Shown: positions 7,587-14,971 of the stretch, in pieces
Layout: each line of letters begins with the position of its first letter
How positions within the stretch are numbered: position 1 is the stretch's first letter
Source: Bradyrhizobium sp.
GTDB taxonomy: Bacteria; Pseudomonadota; Alphaproteobacteria; Rhizobiales; Xanthobacteraceae
Reading direction: 5' to 3'
Length of the DNA: 16,606 nt
Assembly (NCBI GenBank): GCA_028290305.1
Contig: JAQGKC010000261.1
Span: 1-16,606, forward strand
Made by a program: the position numbers and the translations under genes
Notes under the pieces: model-generated
What the model saw: only the letters and a program-made list of their open reading frames with translations
Databases searched by the model: none
Told to the model about the DNA's origin: nothing

Positions 7587-8661
7587 TCAGCCGCGGTGAT
7601 TTGTTGGCGCCGGCTCCGGCCTGTCGCACCCGTGGGATCACCTCCCGGGCAAAACGCTCCATTTCCGCCTCGAACGGTTGGAATTGCAGCATTAACAATT
7701 CGATCCCGGCCGCGTGGAACGCACGGATTCGCGTTGCGACTTCGTCGTAGCTGCCGACCAGGCCCGCGGCGGTACCGCCATTGCTGCCGACGCGCGCGGT
7801 CTTCTGCATGGTCTGCATCATCACGACCTTCGGATCGGTATTCTCTTTTTGGATCGCCTTCATCGGCGCATCCTTTGCCGCCAGCTGCAGCAGCCGTTCG
7901 TGGGCGGCGTGAGCCTGCTCGCTGGTTTCACGCGCGACCACGAAGGCCGACAGGCCAAACCGCAGCGGCGTACCCTGCCGCGGTCGTGCCGCAACGTCGG
8001 CAATCAGCCCGGCGACATCATCCAGAGGCTGGCCATTGATGAACCACACGTCGCCGTGGTCCGCGACCAGATCGCGCGCCGGCTCGGACTCGCCGCCGAC
8101 GTAGATCAGCGGGCGGGGACGGTAGAAGTCCGCGGGTCTGAGCGCGTAGTCGCGCACGTCGAAATGTTTACCCTTGTAAGTGAGGCGCTCCCCCTGCATC
8201 AGGCGCGACACCACGGTGATCCATTCCCGGCCATAGGCATAGCGTGCATCATGCTCCGCAAAGCCGATGCCCGCTTTATCGAGTTCCGGGCGATTCCAGG
8301 CATTGACGAGATTGATCGCGAACCGCCCGCGGCTGATGTTTTCGATTCCGAGCGCCATCTTGGCCAGCACCACCGGATGATACAGGTACGGCTTGATGGC
8401 CGCGATGATTTCGATCCGGCTCGTCAATGCCGCGATCGCCGCCGCCGAACTCCAGGCCTCGAGCTGATCAAGATCTTCCTGGTGGGGATTGATGGTGTGC
8501 TGCGCGATCAGCGTCGAATCGTAGCCCAGCGCCTCCGCCGCCAGCACCAGATCGCGATTGCGTTCCCATGATGCGTCATAGGGTTCTTCCGGATCCTGAT
8601 GTGCGGCGCGCGGTCCATGGACCAGCGCCCAGATCCCGAAACGCAACGGTCGTGTTGTCAT
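7564..8661 (-). CDS. LLM-class flavin-dependent monooxygenase (SsuD/SfnG-like)
   Basis: A 365-residue bacterial-luciferase-like oxygenase. Relatives such as SsuD (alkanesulfonates), MsuD (methanesulfonate) and SfnG (dimethyl sulfone) use FMNH2 and O2 to cleave C-S bonds. Visible family features: LRFGIWALVHG at the N-terminus, TLIAQHT (50-56) at the position of the SsuD-type active-site region, ISRGRFAINLVNAWNRPE (109-126) lining the flavin pocket, and LIYVGGESEPARDL further on. The ATG at 8661 is preferred over that at 8679 because GGAAGAGAG lies seven bases before it. The gene is divergent from the transporter/monooxygenase operon that encodes a flavin reductase, the expected partner. The exact substrate cannot be read from sequence; sulfonate or sulfone is inferred from context. 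Confidence 0.87.
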   Translation of the reverse strand: MTTRPLRFGIWALVHGPRAAHQDPEEPYDASWERNRDLVLAAEALGYDSTLIAQHTINPHQEDLDQLEAWSSAAAIAALTSRIEIIAAIKPYLYHPVVLAKMALGIENISRGRFAINLVNAWNRPELDKAGIGFAEHDARYAYGREWITVVSRLMQGERLTYKGKHFDVRDYALRPADFYRPRPLIYVGGESEPARDLVADHGDVWFINGQPLDDVAGLIADVAARPRQGTPLRFGLSAFVVARETSEQAHAAHERLLQLAAKDAPMKAIQKENTDPKVVMMQTMQKTARVGSNGGTAAGLVGSYDEVATRIRAFHAAGIELLMLQFQPFEAEMERFAREVIPRVRQAGAGANKSPRLTGSSGQR

Positions 8662-9006
8662 TTGTGGTCTCTCTTCCATTTTCGTTTCGTCACGTCCAGC
8701 GAATGCACGTCAGTCTTCGCCAAGCGCGTCGAGAGTCAAGCAACGAAAGGACGAAAGATGATCTTTGCCGTCTCACACGCGTAAAGAAATCAGAAACACT
8801 CCGGAACCAATGACAATTGAAAAACCGCTCTATTTCTGTCGGGCCGAATTCGTGGGACAGTTTGCAACACGTGGACAAGGCTTTCACCCATGAAGCGACA
8901 TGTCGTCGATTGAGTGATCGATCGCATTTGCGCCGCGCAGGGCGTCGTTGTGTTCGTTGCTCCGCGGACCGCCCAGCGTGGTGCAACCAATCGAGGACTC
9001 TCGCTC
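8662..9006. promoter_or_regulatory. Divergent intergenic region of the organosulfur locus
   Basis: These 345 bases separate the LLM monooxygenase gene (leftwards) from the transporter operon (rightwards) and must hold their promoters and probably a shared regulator site. No gene is evident. A minus-strand TTGACT near 8735 could be a -35 element but lacks a clear -10 partner. GAGGA at 8993-8997 is the likely ribosome-binding site of the permease. A LysR-type sulfur regulator of the CysB/Cbl kind would be expected from biology, but I cannot point to its site. Confidence 0.5.
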
Positions 9007-9867
9007 TTGAGCAACATCGAGCAAACTGCAGCCCCGGCCGAATTTGACGGGCTCCAGCGCGAGGACACCTCGCTGCAGCAAAGGCAGCGTCTCACAATCG
9101 GCAAGCGCGGCTTGCAGCTGCTGTCATGGCTCGCACCGGTTGCGCTCGTCGTCATTTGGGAAATACTGGCGCAGCACGGGTGGCTATCGCCGCAGGTGCT
9201 GCCGGCGCCAAGCAAGATTGTCAGGACGGCGTTCAAGCTCTTAACATCGGGAAGCCTGTTAAACGATCTCGGGGTCAGCCTGCTGCGGGCTGGCGCCGGC
9301 TTTGCGATCGGCGGCGCCGTCGGCTTTGCACTTGGCATCCTCGTCGGCTTCTCGCGCGTCGCCGAAGCCGCGATCGACCGCAGCGTCCAGATGATCCGCG
9401 CCATCCCGTTTCTCGCCGTCCTGCCGCTGGTGATCGTCTGGCTCGGCGTCGGCGAGGCGGAGAAGGTATTTCTGGTCGCGCTCGGCGTTACCTTCCCGAT
9501 CTACATCAACGCCACCCTTGGGATCCGGCAGGTCGATCCGAAGCTGATCGAATTGGGACGCGTGCAAGGGCTGAATACGCTTGAACTGATCCGGCGGATC
9601 ATCCTGCCGGGGGCCCTGCCCTCGATCCTTACCGGCGTCCGCTATGCGCTGGCAACGGCGTGGCTGGCGCTCGTCGTTGCCGAAACCATCGGGGCGCAGT
9701 CAGGCCTTGGCTTCCTCGCCATGGACGCACGCGAGTTCCTGCGGACTGACGTGATCGTGCTGACGATCGTGATTTACGCACTGATCGGCGTCGCCGCGGA
9801 TGCGATTACCCGCCTCCTCGAACGACGCCTGCTGGCGTGGCATCCAAATTATGGAAGCGCACGGTGA
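9007..9867 (+). CDS. ssuC: ABC transporter permease, sulfonate/nitrate/taurine type
   Basis: An inner-membrane permease of the SsuC/TauC/NrtB family, expected to form a dimer with two ATPase subunits and import the ligand delivered by the periplasmic binding protein. Six hydrophobic segments are visible, from LSWLAPVALVVIWEIL to VIVLTIVIYALIGVAA. The cytoplasmic coupling loop is ELGRVQGLNTLELIRRIILP, leading into GALPSILTGVRYALATAW, typical of the family. I prefer a TTG start at 9007 (286 residues, GAGGA nine bases upstream); an in-frame GTG at 8914 would add 31 residues with no family resemblance. A hydrophilic, glutamine-rich stretch of about 35 residues precedes the first helix. The stop codon overlaps the next gene's GTG start (GTGA), indicating translational coupling. 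SsuC is a family label; taurine or another sulfonate is equally possible. Confidence 0.88.
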   Translation: MSNIEQTAAPAEFDGLQREDTSLQQRQRLTIGKRGLQLLSWLAPVALVVIWEILAQHGWLSPQVLPAPSKIVRTAFKLLTSGSLLNDLGVSLLRAGAGFAIGGAVGFALGILVGFSRVAEAAIDRSVQMIRAIPFLAVLPLVIVWLGVGEAEKVFLVALGVTFPIYINATLGIRQVDPKLIELGRVQGLNTLELIRRIILPGALPSILTGVRYALATAWLALVVAETIGAQSGLGFLAMDAREFLRTDVIVLTIVIYALIGVAADAITRLLERRLLAWHPNYGSAR

Positions 9868-10595
9868 CCCTCCACGTCTCACCCCCATTGTCCTCTTCGG
9901 TTGCACCCGCGCCGGCCGTTACGGTCACCAATCTCCGCCGCGCCTACGGCGATCGGCTGGTGATCGACAATCTCGATCTGCGCATCGAGCGCGGCGAATT
10001 TGTCGCCCTGCTCGGCGAGAGCGGATGCGGCAAGACCACGTTGTTGCGGGCGCTGGCGGGCCTCGATCCGATCGACGGCGGACGCATCATGGCGCCGCGG
10101 CGGCCGGCCGTCGTGTTCCAGGAACATCGGCTGCTGCCATGGGACAGCCTTTGGCGCAACGTGTCGCTCGGCCTCCAGGCCGCGGATTCGCGCGAGCGCG
10201 CTGCCGCGGCGCTCGCCGAAGTCGGGCTCGGCGACAGGCTGGACGACTGGCCGCGCAATCTTTCCGGTGGGCAGGCCCAGCGCGTTGCGTTGGCGCGCGC
10301 CCTGGTGCAGCAGCCCGAGCTGCTGCTGCTCGATGAACCCTTTGCCGCGCTCGATGCCCTCACCCGCATCCGCATGCACGATCTCGTCCGCGAGTTGGTC
10401 GCGAGCCACCGGCCGGGCGTCCTGCTGGTGACGCATGACGTCGATGAGGCGATCGCGCTCGCCGACCGCATCCTGGTGATGCGCGCGGGCCGGATTGCCT
10501 TCGAACACCGGACCAAGGGTGACGGTTCGGCCCCAATCGCTCGCGCCGAGTTGCTTGCCGAGCTCGGCGTCCTTGCTTCCCGCTCTCCCGAATAG
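9864..10595 (+). CDS. ssuB: ABC transporter ATP-binding protein, sulfonate type
   Basis: A 243-residue ATPase that powers the permease encoded just before it. Motifs in order: Walker A GESGCGKTT at 51-59, Q-loop FQEHRLLPW around Q86, signature LSGGQAQR at 133-140, Walker B LLLLDEP with catalytic Glu158, D-loop AALD, and switch histidine H191 in VTHD. The FQEHRLLPW sequence is typical of the SsuB/TauB/NrtD group. The GTG at 9864 is chosen because it overlaps the permease stop by four bases and has GGAAG six bases upstream; GTG 9837 would need a longer overlap. The N-terminus before the nucleotide-binding domain is a proline/serine-rich tail of about 18 residues. Confidence 0.93.
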   Translation: MTLHVSPPLSSSVAPAPAVTVTNLRRAYGDRLVIDNLDLRIERGEFVALLGESGCGKTTLLRALAGLDPIDGGRIMAPRRPAVVFQEHRLLPWDSLWRNVSLGLQAADSRERAAAALAEVGLGDRLDDWPRNLSGGQAQRVALARALVQQPELLLLDEPFAALDALTRIRMHDLVRELVASHRPGVLLVTHDVDEAIALADRILVMRAGRIAFEHRTKGDGSAPIARAELLAELGVLASRSPE

Positions 10596-10616
10596 GCCTT
10601 TCAGAAGGATCCGTTC

Positions 10617-11624
10617 ATGTCCGATTTCCCTCCCGACCATCCAACACGGCGCCGTTTTCTGGGCACCGCCGTGGGTATCGGCACGCTTGCCGGCCTTGGC
10701 GTCGGCCCGATCGTCGAAGCGGCCACCGGTCGCACCACCGATACGGTTCGCCTGACCTGGGGCCTTAGCGGTCTCAACCTGATCGCCAAAGAACGTGGAG
10801 AGTTCGAAAAAGTCTTGGCCAAGGATGGCATCAAGGTCGAATGGCTCGGACCATTCCCGAACCACGCGCCCACCCTGCAGGCGGTGACCGGCGGCAGTGC
10901 CGACTTCAGCTTCGGCGGCTCGACCACGCCGGCGCTGGCGGCGATCATCGCCGGCTCGCCGCTGGTGTTCACCCAGTTCGTCGTTTACGAGCCGCGGACC
11001 ACCGCAATCATTGCCAAGGACGATTCCGGCATCAACAGGGTCGAGGACCTGGCCGGAAAATCGGTTGCGGTGAACCGCTCCGGCCTCGGCGAATTCCTGC
11101 TGGTCGCAGCGCTTGAAAAGCACAAGATCAACCGCGCCGCGGTAAAATTCGTCTACCTCAATCCGCCCGACGCGGCGCCGGCGCTCGCGTCCGGAAAGGT
11201 CGATGCCTGGTCGATGTGGAGCCCCGGCGTCGATATCGCGAGGCTCGAATACAAGGCGCACGACCTGTTCCTCGAAGGCCGCGATCTCGATTTCCAGATC
11301 GACTACACCTCCTATTTGACCACCCGTAAATTCGCGACTGACAATCCTTCGCTGGTGCGCGCAGTGAACGACGCTTTCCGCGCCGAAGGAAAATGGATCT
11401 CCGAGAACAGTAAGGACGCCGAATACATCGCGCAAAAGGCCGGCAAGTACAGCGGCCAGGTGCGCGACCAGTTCGTCGCGATGAACCGCCAATATCGCTA
11501 CTTCGCGGCGAATGACTGGCAGTTCGTCGCCGACCTGCAAAAAGCGGCGGATTGGCTGGTTGCACGCAAGGTGTTGCCGGAGCCGGTCAAGGTAACCGAC
11601 CACCTGGCGCAACTCTCAGCATAG
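10617..11624 (+). CDS. ssuA: ABC substrate-binding protein, aliphatic-sulfonate type, Tat signal
   Basis: A 335-residue periplasmic binding protein of the SsuA/TauA/NMT1-like group that delivers ligand to the permease encoded upstream. A twin-arginine signal, TRRRFLG at 10-16, precedes a hydrophobic stretch ending near EAA (36). The mature part begins TVRLTWGLSGLNLIAKERG, and contains GGSADFSFGGSTTPALAA and LAGKSVAVNRSG, typical lobes of this fold; SMWSPGVD lies in the second lobe. AGAAGGA just upstream supports the ATG. It is 21 bases after the ATPase gene. Tat rather than Sec export implies folding before export. The ligand is not determinable here; a sulfonate or sulfone-like anion is inferred from the neighbouring monooxygenases. 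Confidence 0.9.
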   Translation: MSDFPPDHPTRRRFLGTAVGIGTLAGLGVGPIVEAATGRTTDTVRLTWGLSGLNLIAKERGEFEKVLAKDGIKVEWLGPFPNHAPTLQAVTGGSADFSFGGSTTPALAAIIAGSPLVFTQFVVYEPRTTAIIAKDDSGINRVEDLAGKSVAVNRSGLGEFLLVAALEKHKINRAAVKFVYLNPPDAAPALASGKVDAWSMWSPGVDIARLEYKAHDLFLEGRDLDFQIDYTSYLTTRKFATDNPSLVRAVNDAFRAEGKWISENSKDAEYIAQKAGKYSGQVRDQFVAMNRQYRYFAANDWQFVADLQKAADWLVARKVLPEPVKVTDHLAQLSA

Positions 11625-11654
11625 CAATCGCCTCACCTCCGCCGGATCAAACAC

Positions 11655-12884
11655 ATGAACAAGCCTGTAGCTGCCTTTTCGCTCGAACCCTCACAACGTC
11701 TCGATCTCAGTTCGCCGGATCTGGGGGCCCTCCTGAACCGCATCGCCGAAGGTGCCAGCGAACGCGAGCGCGAGCGCATCCTTCCCTATGAAGCGATTGA
11801 CCTCATCCGCCAGGCCCGATTGGGCGCCTTGCGGCTGCCAACCGAAGCCGGCGGCGCGGGAAGCTCGATTAGGGAATTGTTCGAGATCGTGATCCGGCTC
11901 GGCGAAGCCGATGCCAATGTCGCGCATATCCTCCGCAATCATTTCAGCGTGGTCGAGCGGCTGGTGCGACGCCCGAAGGACGAACAACATCGGCAGTGGC
12001 AGAAGGCCGTTGCCGACGGGGCAATTATCGGCCTCGCGGCGACCGAGCTGGAGACGCCAAAGGTCGGCGACGTCAAACCGAACACGACGCTGACGCCGGA
12101 CGGCGACGACTATCTGCTGAACGGAACGAAGTACTACAGCACCGGCACGCTTTACTCTGACTATGTCCTGGTTCGCACCGCCGATCCCTCCGGCGCGACC
12201 GCGGCCGCGCTGATACCCGTGAAGCGTGAAGGCGTCGAGCTGATCGACGATTGGGACGGGTTGGGACAGCGGCTGACGGCGACCGGGACCACTCATTTTC
12301 GCAATGTCCGGGTGAAACGCCAGGAAGTCGTGTTCGACGCACCTGACGTTGGTTACGGCATCCCCTATTCAAACACCTTTGCGCAGCTTTTCCTGACCGC
12401 CATCAATGCCGGCATCGCCCGCGCGATCCTGCGCGACGCCGCCACCCTGGTCCGTTCCCGCAAGCGGACGTTCTACTACGCCCCGAGCGAGATCGCGGTT
12501 GACGATCCCCTGCTGCAGCAGACCGTCGGCCAGATCGCCAGCGGCGCCTTCGCGGCCGAAACCGTCGTGCTTGCGGCTGCCGAAGCCCTCGACCTCGCCA
12601 CCGACGCCTTTGACGCGGGCGCGGCAAACGCGGTTGAAGCAGCCCACAAGGCCGCACTGCTATCGGCCAAGGCCAAGATCGTCGCCGATGAACTTGCCAT
12701 CCGTGGCGGCAGCCTGCTGTTCGACGTCGGCGGTGCCTCCGCCACCAAGAAGGTGACCAATTTCGACCGCCACTGGCGCAACGCGCGGACCTTGTCCTCG
12801 CACAATCCGACCACCTTCAAGGCGCGTTCGATCGGACAATATGAGATCAGCGGCACGGCTCTGCCGGCAAAGGGCTTCTTCTAG
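11655..12884 (+). CDS. Acyl-CoA-dehydrogenase-fold flavin monooxygenase (DszC/MsuC/SfnB-like)
   Basis: A 409-residue protein with the acyl-CoA dehydrogenase fold but of the oxygenase branch that contains DszC (dibenzothiophene oxygenation), MsuC (methanesulfinate oxygenation) and SfnB. These use reduced flavin from a separate reductase and O2. Visible: an N-terminal helical domain with LRLPTEAGGAG (59-69) and NHF (H96), which may correspond to the DszC active-site histidine; the middle beta domain with ATELETPKVGD and LNGTKYYSTGTLYSDYVLV; and the C-terminal SSHNPTTFKARSIGQYE with H383, a signature of the DszC branch. The catalytic glutamate of true dehydrogenases is not evident. It lies 30 bases after the binding-protein gene and 48 before the flavin reductase, fitting a two-component monooxygenase. 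The Shine-Dalgarno sequence is weak. Substrate unknown. Confidence 0.87.
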   Translation: MNKPVAAFSLEPSQRLDLSSPDLGALLNRIAEGASERERERILPYEAIDLIRQARLGALRLPTEAGGAGSSIRELFEIVIRLGEADANVAHILRNHFSVVERLVRRPKDEQHRQWQKAVADGAIIGLAATELETPKVGDVKPNTTLTPDGDDYLLNGTKYYSTGTLYSDYVLVRTADPSGATAAALIPVKREGVELIDDWDGLGQRLTATGTTHFRNVRVKRQEVVFDAPDVGYGIPYSNTFAQLFLTAINAGIARAILRDAATLVRSRKRTFYYAPSEIAVDDPLLQQTVGQIASGAFAAETVVLAAAEALDLATDAFDAGAANAVEAAHKAALLSAKAKIVADELAIRGGSLLFDVGGASATKKVTNFDRHWRNARTLSSHNPTTFKARSIGQYEISGTALPAKGFF

Positions 12885-12932
12885 CGGAAGAAGCGTCCGG
12901 TGGTGCGCGTGGCGTGACGAGGGAGGGAAGCG

Positions 12933-13505
12933 ATGACCAAGCCGGACATTCATCTCGTCGACGAAACCCACGAAATCGAACGCCAGTTCCGCGCCGTGAT
13001 GCGCCGCCTTGCCGGCGGCGTCAGTATCATCACCGCCGGACGCGACGACGATATCACCGGGATGACTGTGACATCGCTGACCTCGCTGAGCGCAGACCCG
13101 CCCCGACTGCTGGTGAGCCTCAACAGGCAGGCGTCCTCGTTCGCTTTGATCGAGCGCAATCGCGTGTTCGGGGTCAATATCCTGGGGTCTGACCAGCAGG
13201 AGCTTGCCGGGCGCTTCAGCAACGGCAGGCTACAGGGCAAACAGCGTTTCGAAGGCACGGCATGGTTCGCCGGCTCGTCCGGCGTGCCGCTGCTGGCGGA
13301 CTCCGTCGCCGCCGTCGAATGCCAAGTCGAGGAAATCATTGAGCGACATTCGCACGCGATCATCGTCGGACGCCTGCTGAGCCTGGATCTGACGCATCGG
13401 CTATCTGGCCTGGTCTACTGGAACGGTCAGTATATCGATATCGACCATGACAATGATCTGGATCGGTTGGCCGAGGTGAGCATTCCCTTGGCGCATGTGC
13501 GATGA
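12933..13505 (+). CDS. Flavin reductase (HpaC/DszD-like FMN-binding split barrel)
   Basis: A 190-residue NAD(P)H:flavin oxidoreductase of the flavin-reductase-like domain family, supplying FMNH2 or FADH2 to partner monooxygenases. After an N-terminal helix (FRAVMRRLAGGVSIIT, 19-34) comes the flavin-binding stretch GMTVTSLTSLSADPPRLLVSLN (43-64), then VFGVNILGSDQQELAGRFS and the late HSHAIIVGRLLSL segment with the conserved histidine near 141, all in family order. The start is well supported by GAGGGAGGGAAG. It lies between the DszC/MsuC-like gene and the serine acetyltransferase gene (10 bases). This family differs from SsuE/MsuE, which are NADPH:FMN reductases of the flavodoxin-like fold, so the locus uses a different reductase type from the classical ssu and msu systems. 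Confidence 0.9.
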   Translation: MTKPDIHLVDETHEIERQFRAVMRRLAGGVSIITAGRDDDITGMTVTSLTSLSADPPRLLVSLNRQASSFALIERNRVFGVNILGSDQQELAGRFSNGRLQGKQRFEGTAWFAGSSGVPLLADSVAAVECQVEEIIERHSHAIIVGRLLSLDLTHRLSGLVYWNGQYIDIDHDNDLDRLAEVSIPLAHVR

Positions 13506-13515
13506 GGGCAAATGG

Positions 13516-14475
13516 ATGAAGCGCGAAATTCCGCCGCAACCCCGGACCGTCGCGACCAGCCCCGACCCCGGCGGCACTCCGCAAGCGCGCTGGGAGCTCG
13601 CGCGGATCGTCGCCGAATTGCGGACCTCACGGGAAGAAACCCACAGCATCCGGCGCGACGGCGAGCCACGTCGTGCGCCCTCACGCGACGCACTGGAAGG
13701 TATCCTCAATAACCTTACCGAAGCGCTGTTTCCCCGGCACTACGGCCGATTTGAGCTTGATGGCGAGAATATCGATTATTTTGTCGGCAACACCCTGAGC
13801 AGTGCCCTCGACTCCTTGTTCGAGCAGATCCACCGCGGAGCGTTGTTCATCGGCGACGAGTTGTTGCCGGGATTCCGCCGCGAGGAAGCGATCGAACTGA
13901 CCCGCAGCTTCGCGTCGCAATTGCCCTCGGTGCGCGGACTTCTGATCAACGATTTGCGCGCCGCTTTCGTCGGCGATCCCGCGGCCAGGAATTTTCCGGA
14001 AATCCTGATTGGCTATCCCGGCATGGCGGCCATCATCCACCATCGCCTGGCTCATATTCTGCATCACCTCGGCGCGAGGCTGGTCGCGAGGCTGGTGGCC
14101 GAGATCGCCCATGCCAAAACCGGCATCGACATCCACCCCGGCGCGAACATCGGGTCCGGCTTCTTCATCGATCACGGCACCGGGGTGGTGATCGGCGAGA
14201 CCGCCGTGATCGGAGACAACGTGCGCATCTATCAGGCTGTCACGCTCGGCGCCCGGCACTTCCCCACCGATGACGAAGGCAATTTGATCAAGGGCGACGC
14301 CCGTCACCCGATCGTGGAGGACGACGTCATCATTTACGCCGGCGCCACCATCCTCGGCCGGATCACGATCGGCCGCAGTTCGACAATCGGCGGCAATGTC
14401 TGGCTCACCAAGGACGTTCCGCCGAACAGTGTGGTGACGCAGGCGACCGTCCGCAATACGCCCGGCACGCCCTAG
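13516..14475 (+). CDS. epsC: Serine O-acetyltransferase (EpsC-type)
   Basis: A 319-residue cytoplasmic enzyme that makes O-acetyl-L-serine from serine and acetyl-CoA, the carbon skeleton for cysteine synthesis. An N-terminal helical domain with INDLRAAFVGDPAA (144-157) and YPGMAAIIHHRLAH precedes a left-handed beta-helix of hexapeptide repeats (IDIHPGANIGSGFFIDHGTG, then VIGETAVIGDN and beyond). The likely catalytic residues are H207 and H220, with D153. The insert HFPTDDEGNLIKGDARHP lies where the family loop occurs. The ATG at 13516 is preferred (GAGGG seven bases upstream) over 13495. The C-terminus is NTPGTP, not the terminal isoleucine through which E. coli CysE docks into CysK, so a classical cysteine synthase complex is doubtful. 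It is the last gene of the operon and links sulfur release to cysteine formation. Confidence 0.92.
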   Translation: MKREIPPQPRTVATSPDPGGTPQARWELARIVAELRTSREETHSIRRDGEPRRAPSRDALEGILNNLTEALFPRHYGRFELDGENIDYFVGNTLSSALDSLFEQIHRGALFIGDELLPGFRREEAIELTRSFASQLPSVRGLLINDLRAAFVGDPAARNFPEILIGYPGMAAIIHHRLAHILHHLGARLVARLVAEIAHAKTGIDIHPGANIGSGFFIDHGTGVVIGETAVIGDNVRIYQAVTLGARHFPTDDEGNLIKGDARHPIVEDDVIIYAGATILGRITIGRSSTIGGNVWLTKDVPPNSVVTQATVRNTPGTP

Positions 14476-14525
14476 GGCCGCTCGACATTCAGGATTCCCA
14501 ATCGGTTTGATCGCTGATTCATAGA

Positions 14526-14547
14526 GCTCCGTGATTCGACACGGAGC
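14526..14547 (+). promoter_or_regulatory. Hairpin covering the transposase ribosome-binding site
   Basis: GCTCCGTG (14526-14533) and CACGGAGC (14540-14547) form a perfect 8-base stem with a 6-base loop. The second arm contains GGAG (14543-14546), the Shine-Dalgarno sequence six bases before the transposase ATG at 14553. In RNA reading through from the upstream operon the site would be masked, a known way for IS elements to prevent expression from outside promoters. A transcript starting inside the loop or second arm would leave it free. Confidence 0.6.
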
Positions 14548-14552
14548 GGATG

Positions 14553-14971
14553 ATGGCGGCGAAGCGATGCGAGTCGAACGAGACGCGATGGGCGAAGATT
14601 TCGCCATTAATGCCGGGCACGGCTGGCGACCCGGGCCAACTGCGGATAACCGTCGGTTCGTGAACGGATGTTTGTGGGTGTTACGGTCGGGCGCGCACTG
14701 GTGCGACCTGCCGGAGCGGTACCGCAAGTGGAAGACCCTGCACCAGCGCTTCAGCCGCTGGTGCCATCCCGGCATCTGGGAGCGGGTATTCGCCGCGCTG
14801 ACCGCCGATCGTGACAACCAGTATCTGATGATCGATAGCACCATTATTCGCGCCCACCAGCAGGCCGCAAGCGGCAAAGGGGCCAAAGATCAGGCGCTGG
14901 GGCGCGCCCGAGGCGGACTGACCACCAAGATCCACATGCTGGCCGATGCGCTCCGCCGTCCGCTCCGCTTC
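14553..14971 (+). pseudogene. IS5-family transposase, frameshifted and 3'-truncated
   Basis: From ATG 14553 the translation MAAKRCESNETRWAKISPLM continues into PGTAGDPG, the normal N-terminus of this transposase group, but that frame stops at 14661-14663. The continuation PTADNRRFVNGCLWVLRSGA and the DLPERYRKW region are in the -1 frame; a single missing base in the C run at 14630-14632 explains this. The DDE-type core begins with YLMIDSTIIRAH (first catalytic aspartate) and GRARGGLTTKIHMLADALRRPLRF, then the sequence leaves the family at about 14972. The second aspartate and the glutamate are lost, so no active transposase can be made. A frame from GTG 14531 reads through to the fusion partner but starts with unrelated residues. 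Confidence 0.8.

Larger units (their letters stand above)
14476..14971 (+). mobile_element. Truncated IS5-family (IS427-like) insertion sequence
   Basis: The left part of an IS element lies directly after the serine acetyltransferase gene. It holds a leader with a hairpin and the N-terminal and central part of a DDE transposase; the rest of the transposase and the right inverted repeat are missing, replaced at about 14972 by BKACE-derived sequence. The left end is not fixed: it could start anywhere from the CCCTAGGG that contains the acetyltransferase stop codon to about 14492 (GGATTCCCAATC). Without the right end, neither inverted repeats nor a target duplication can be checked. Confidence 0.75.

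Noticed and set aside
7714..8571. Plus-strand open frame of 285 codons opposite the LLM monooxygenase
   Set aside because: Antisense to a well-supported gene and without recognisable protein features.
8853..8866. Sigma-54-like promoter (TGGGAC ... TTGCA)
   Set aside because: Only eight bases separate the GG and GC doublets where sigma-54 promoters need ten; the resemblance is coincidental.
8914..9006. Upstream GTG start adding 31 residues to the permease
   Set aside because: The added residues show no family resemblance, and a Shine-Dalgarno sequence precedes TTG 9007.
9879..11612. Long minus-strand open frame of 577 codons opposite the ATPase and binding-protein genes
   Set aside because: It lies antisense to two genes with full motif sets; its translation is low-complexity and lacks any known domain. 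It is a by-product of GC-rich codon use.
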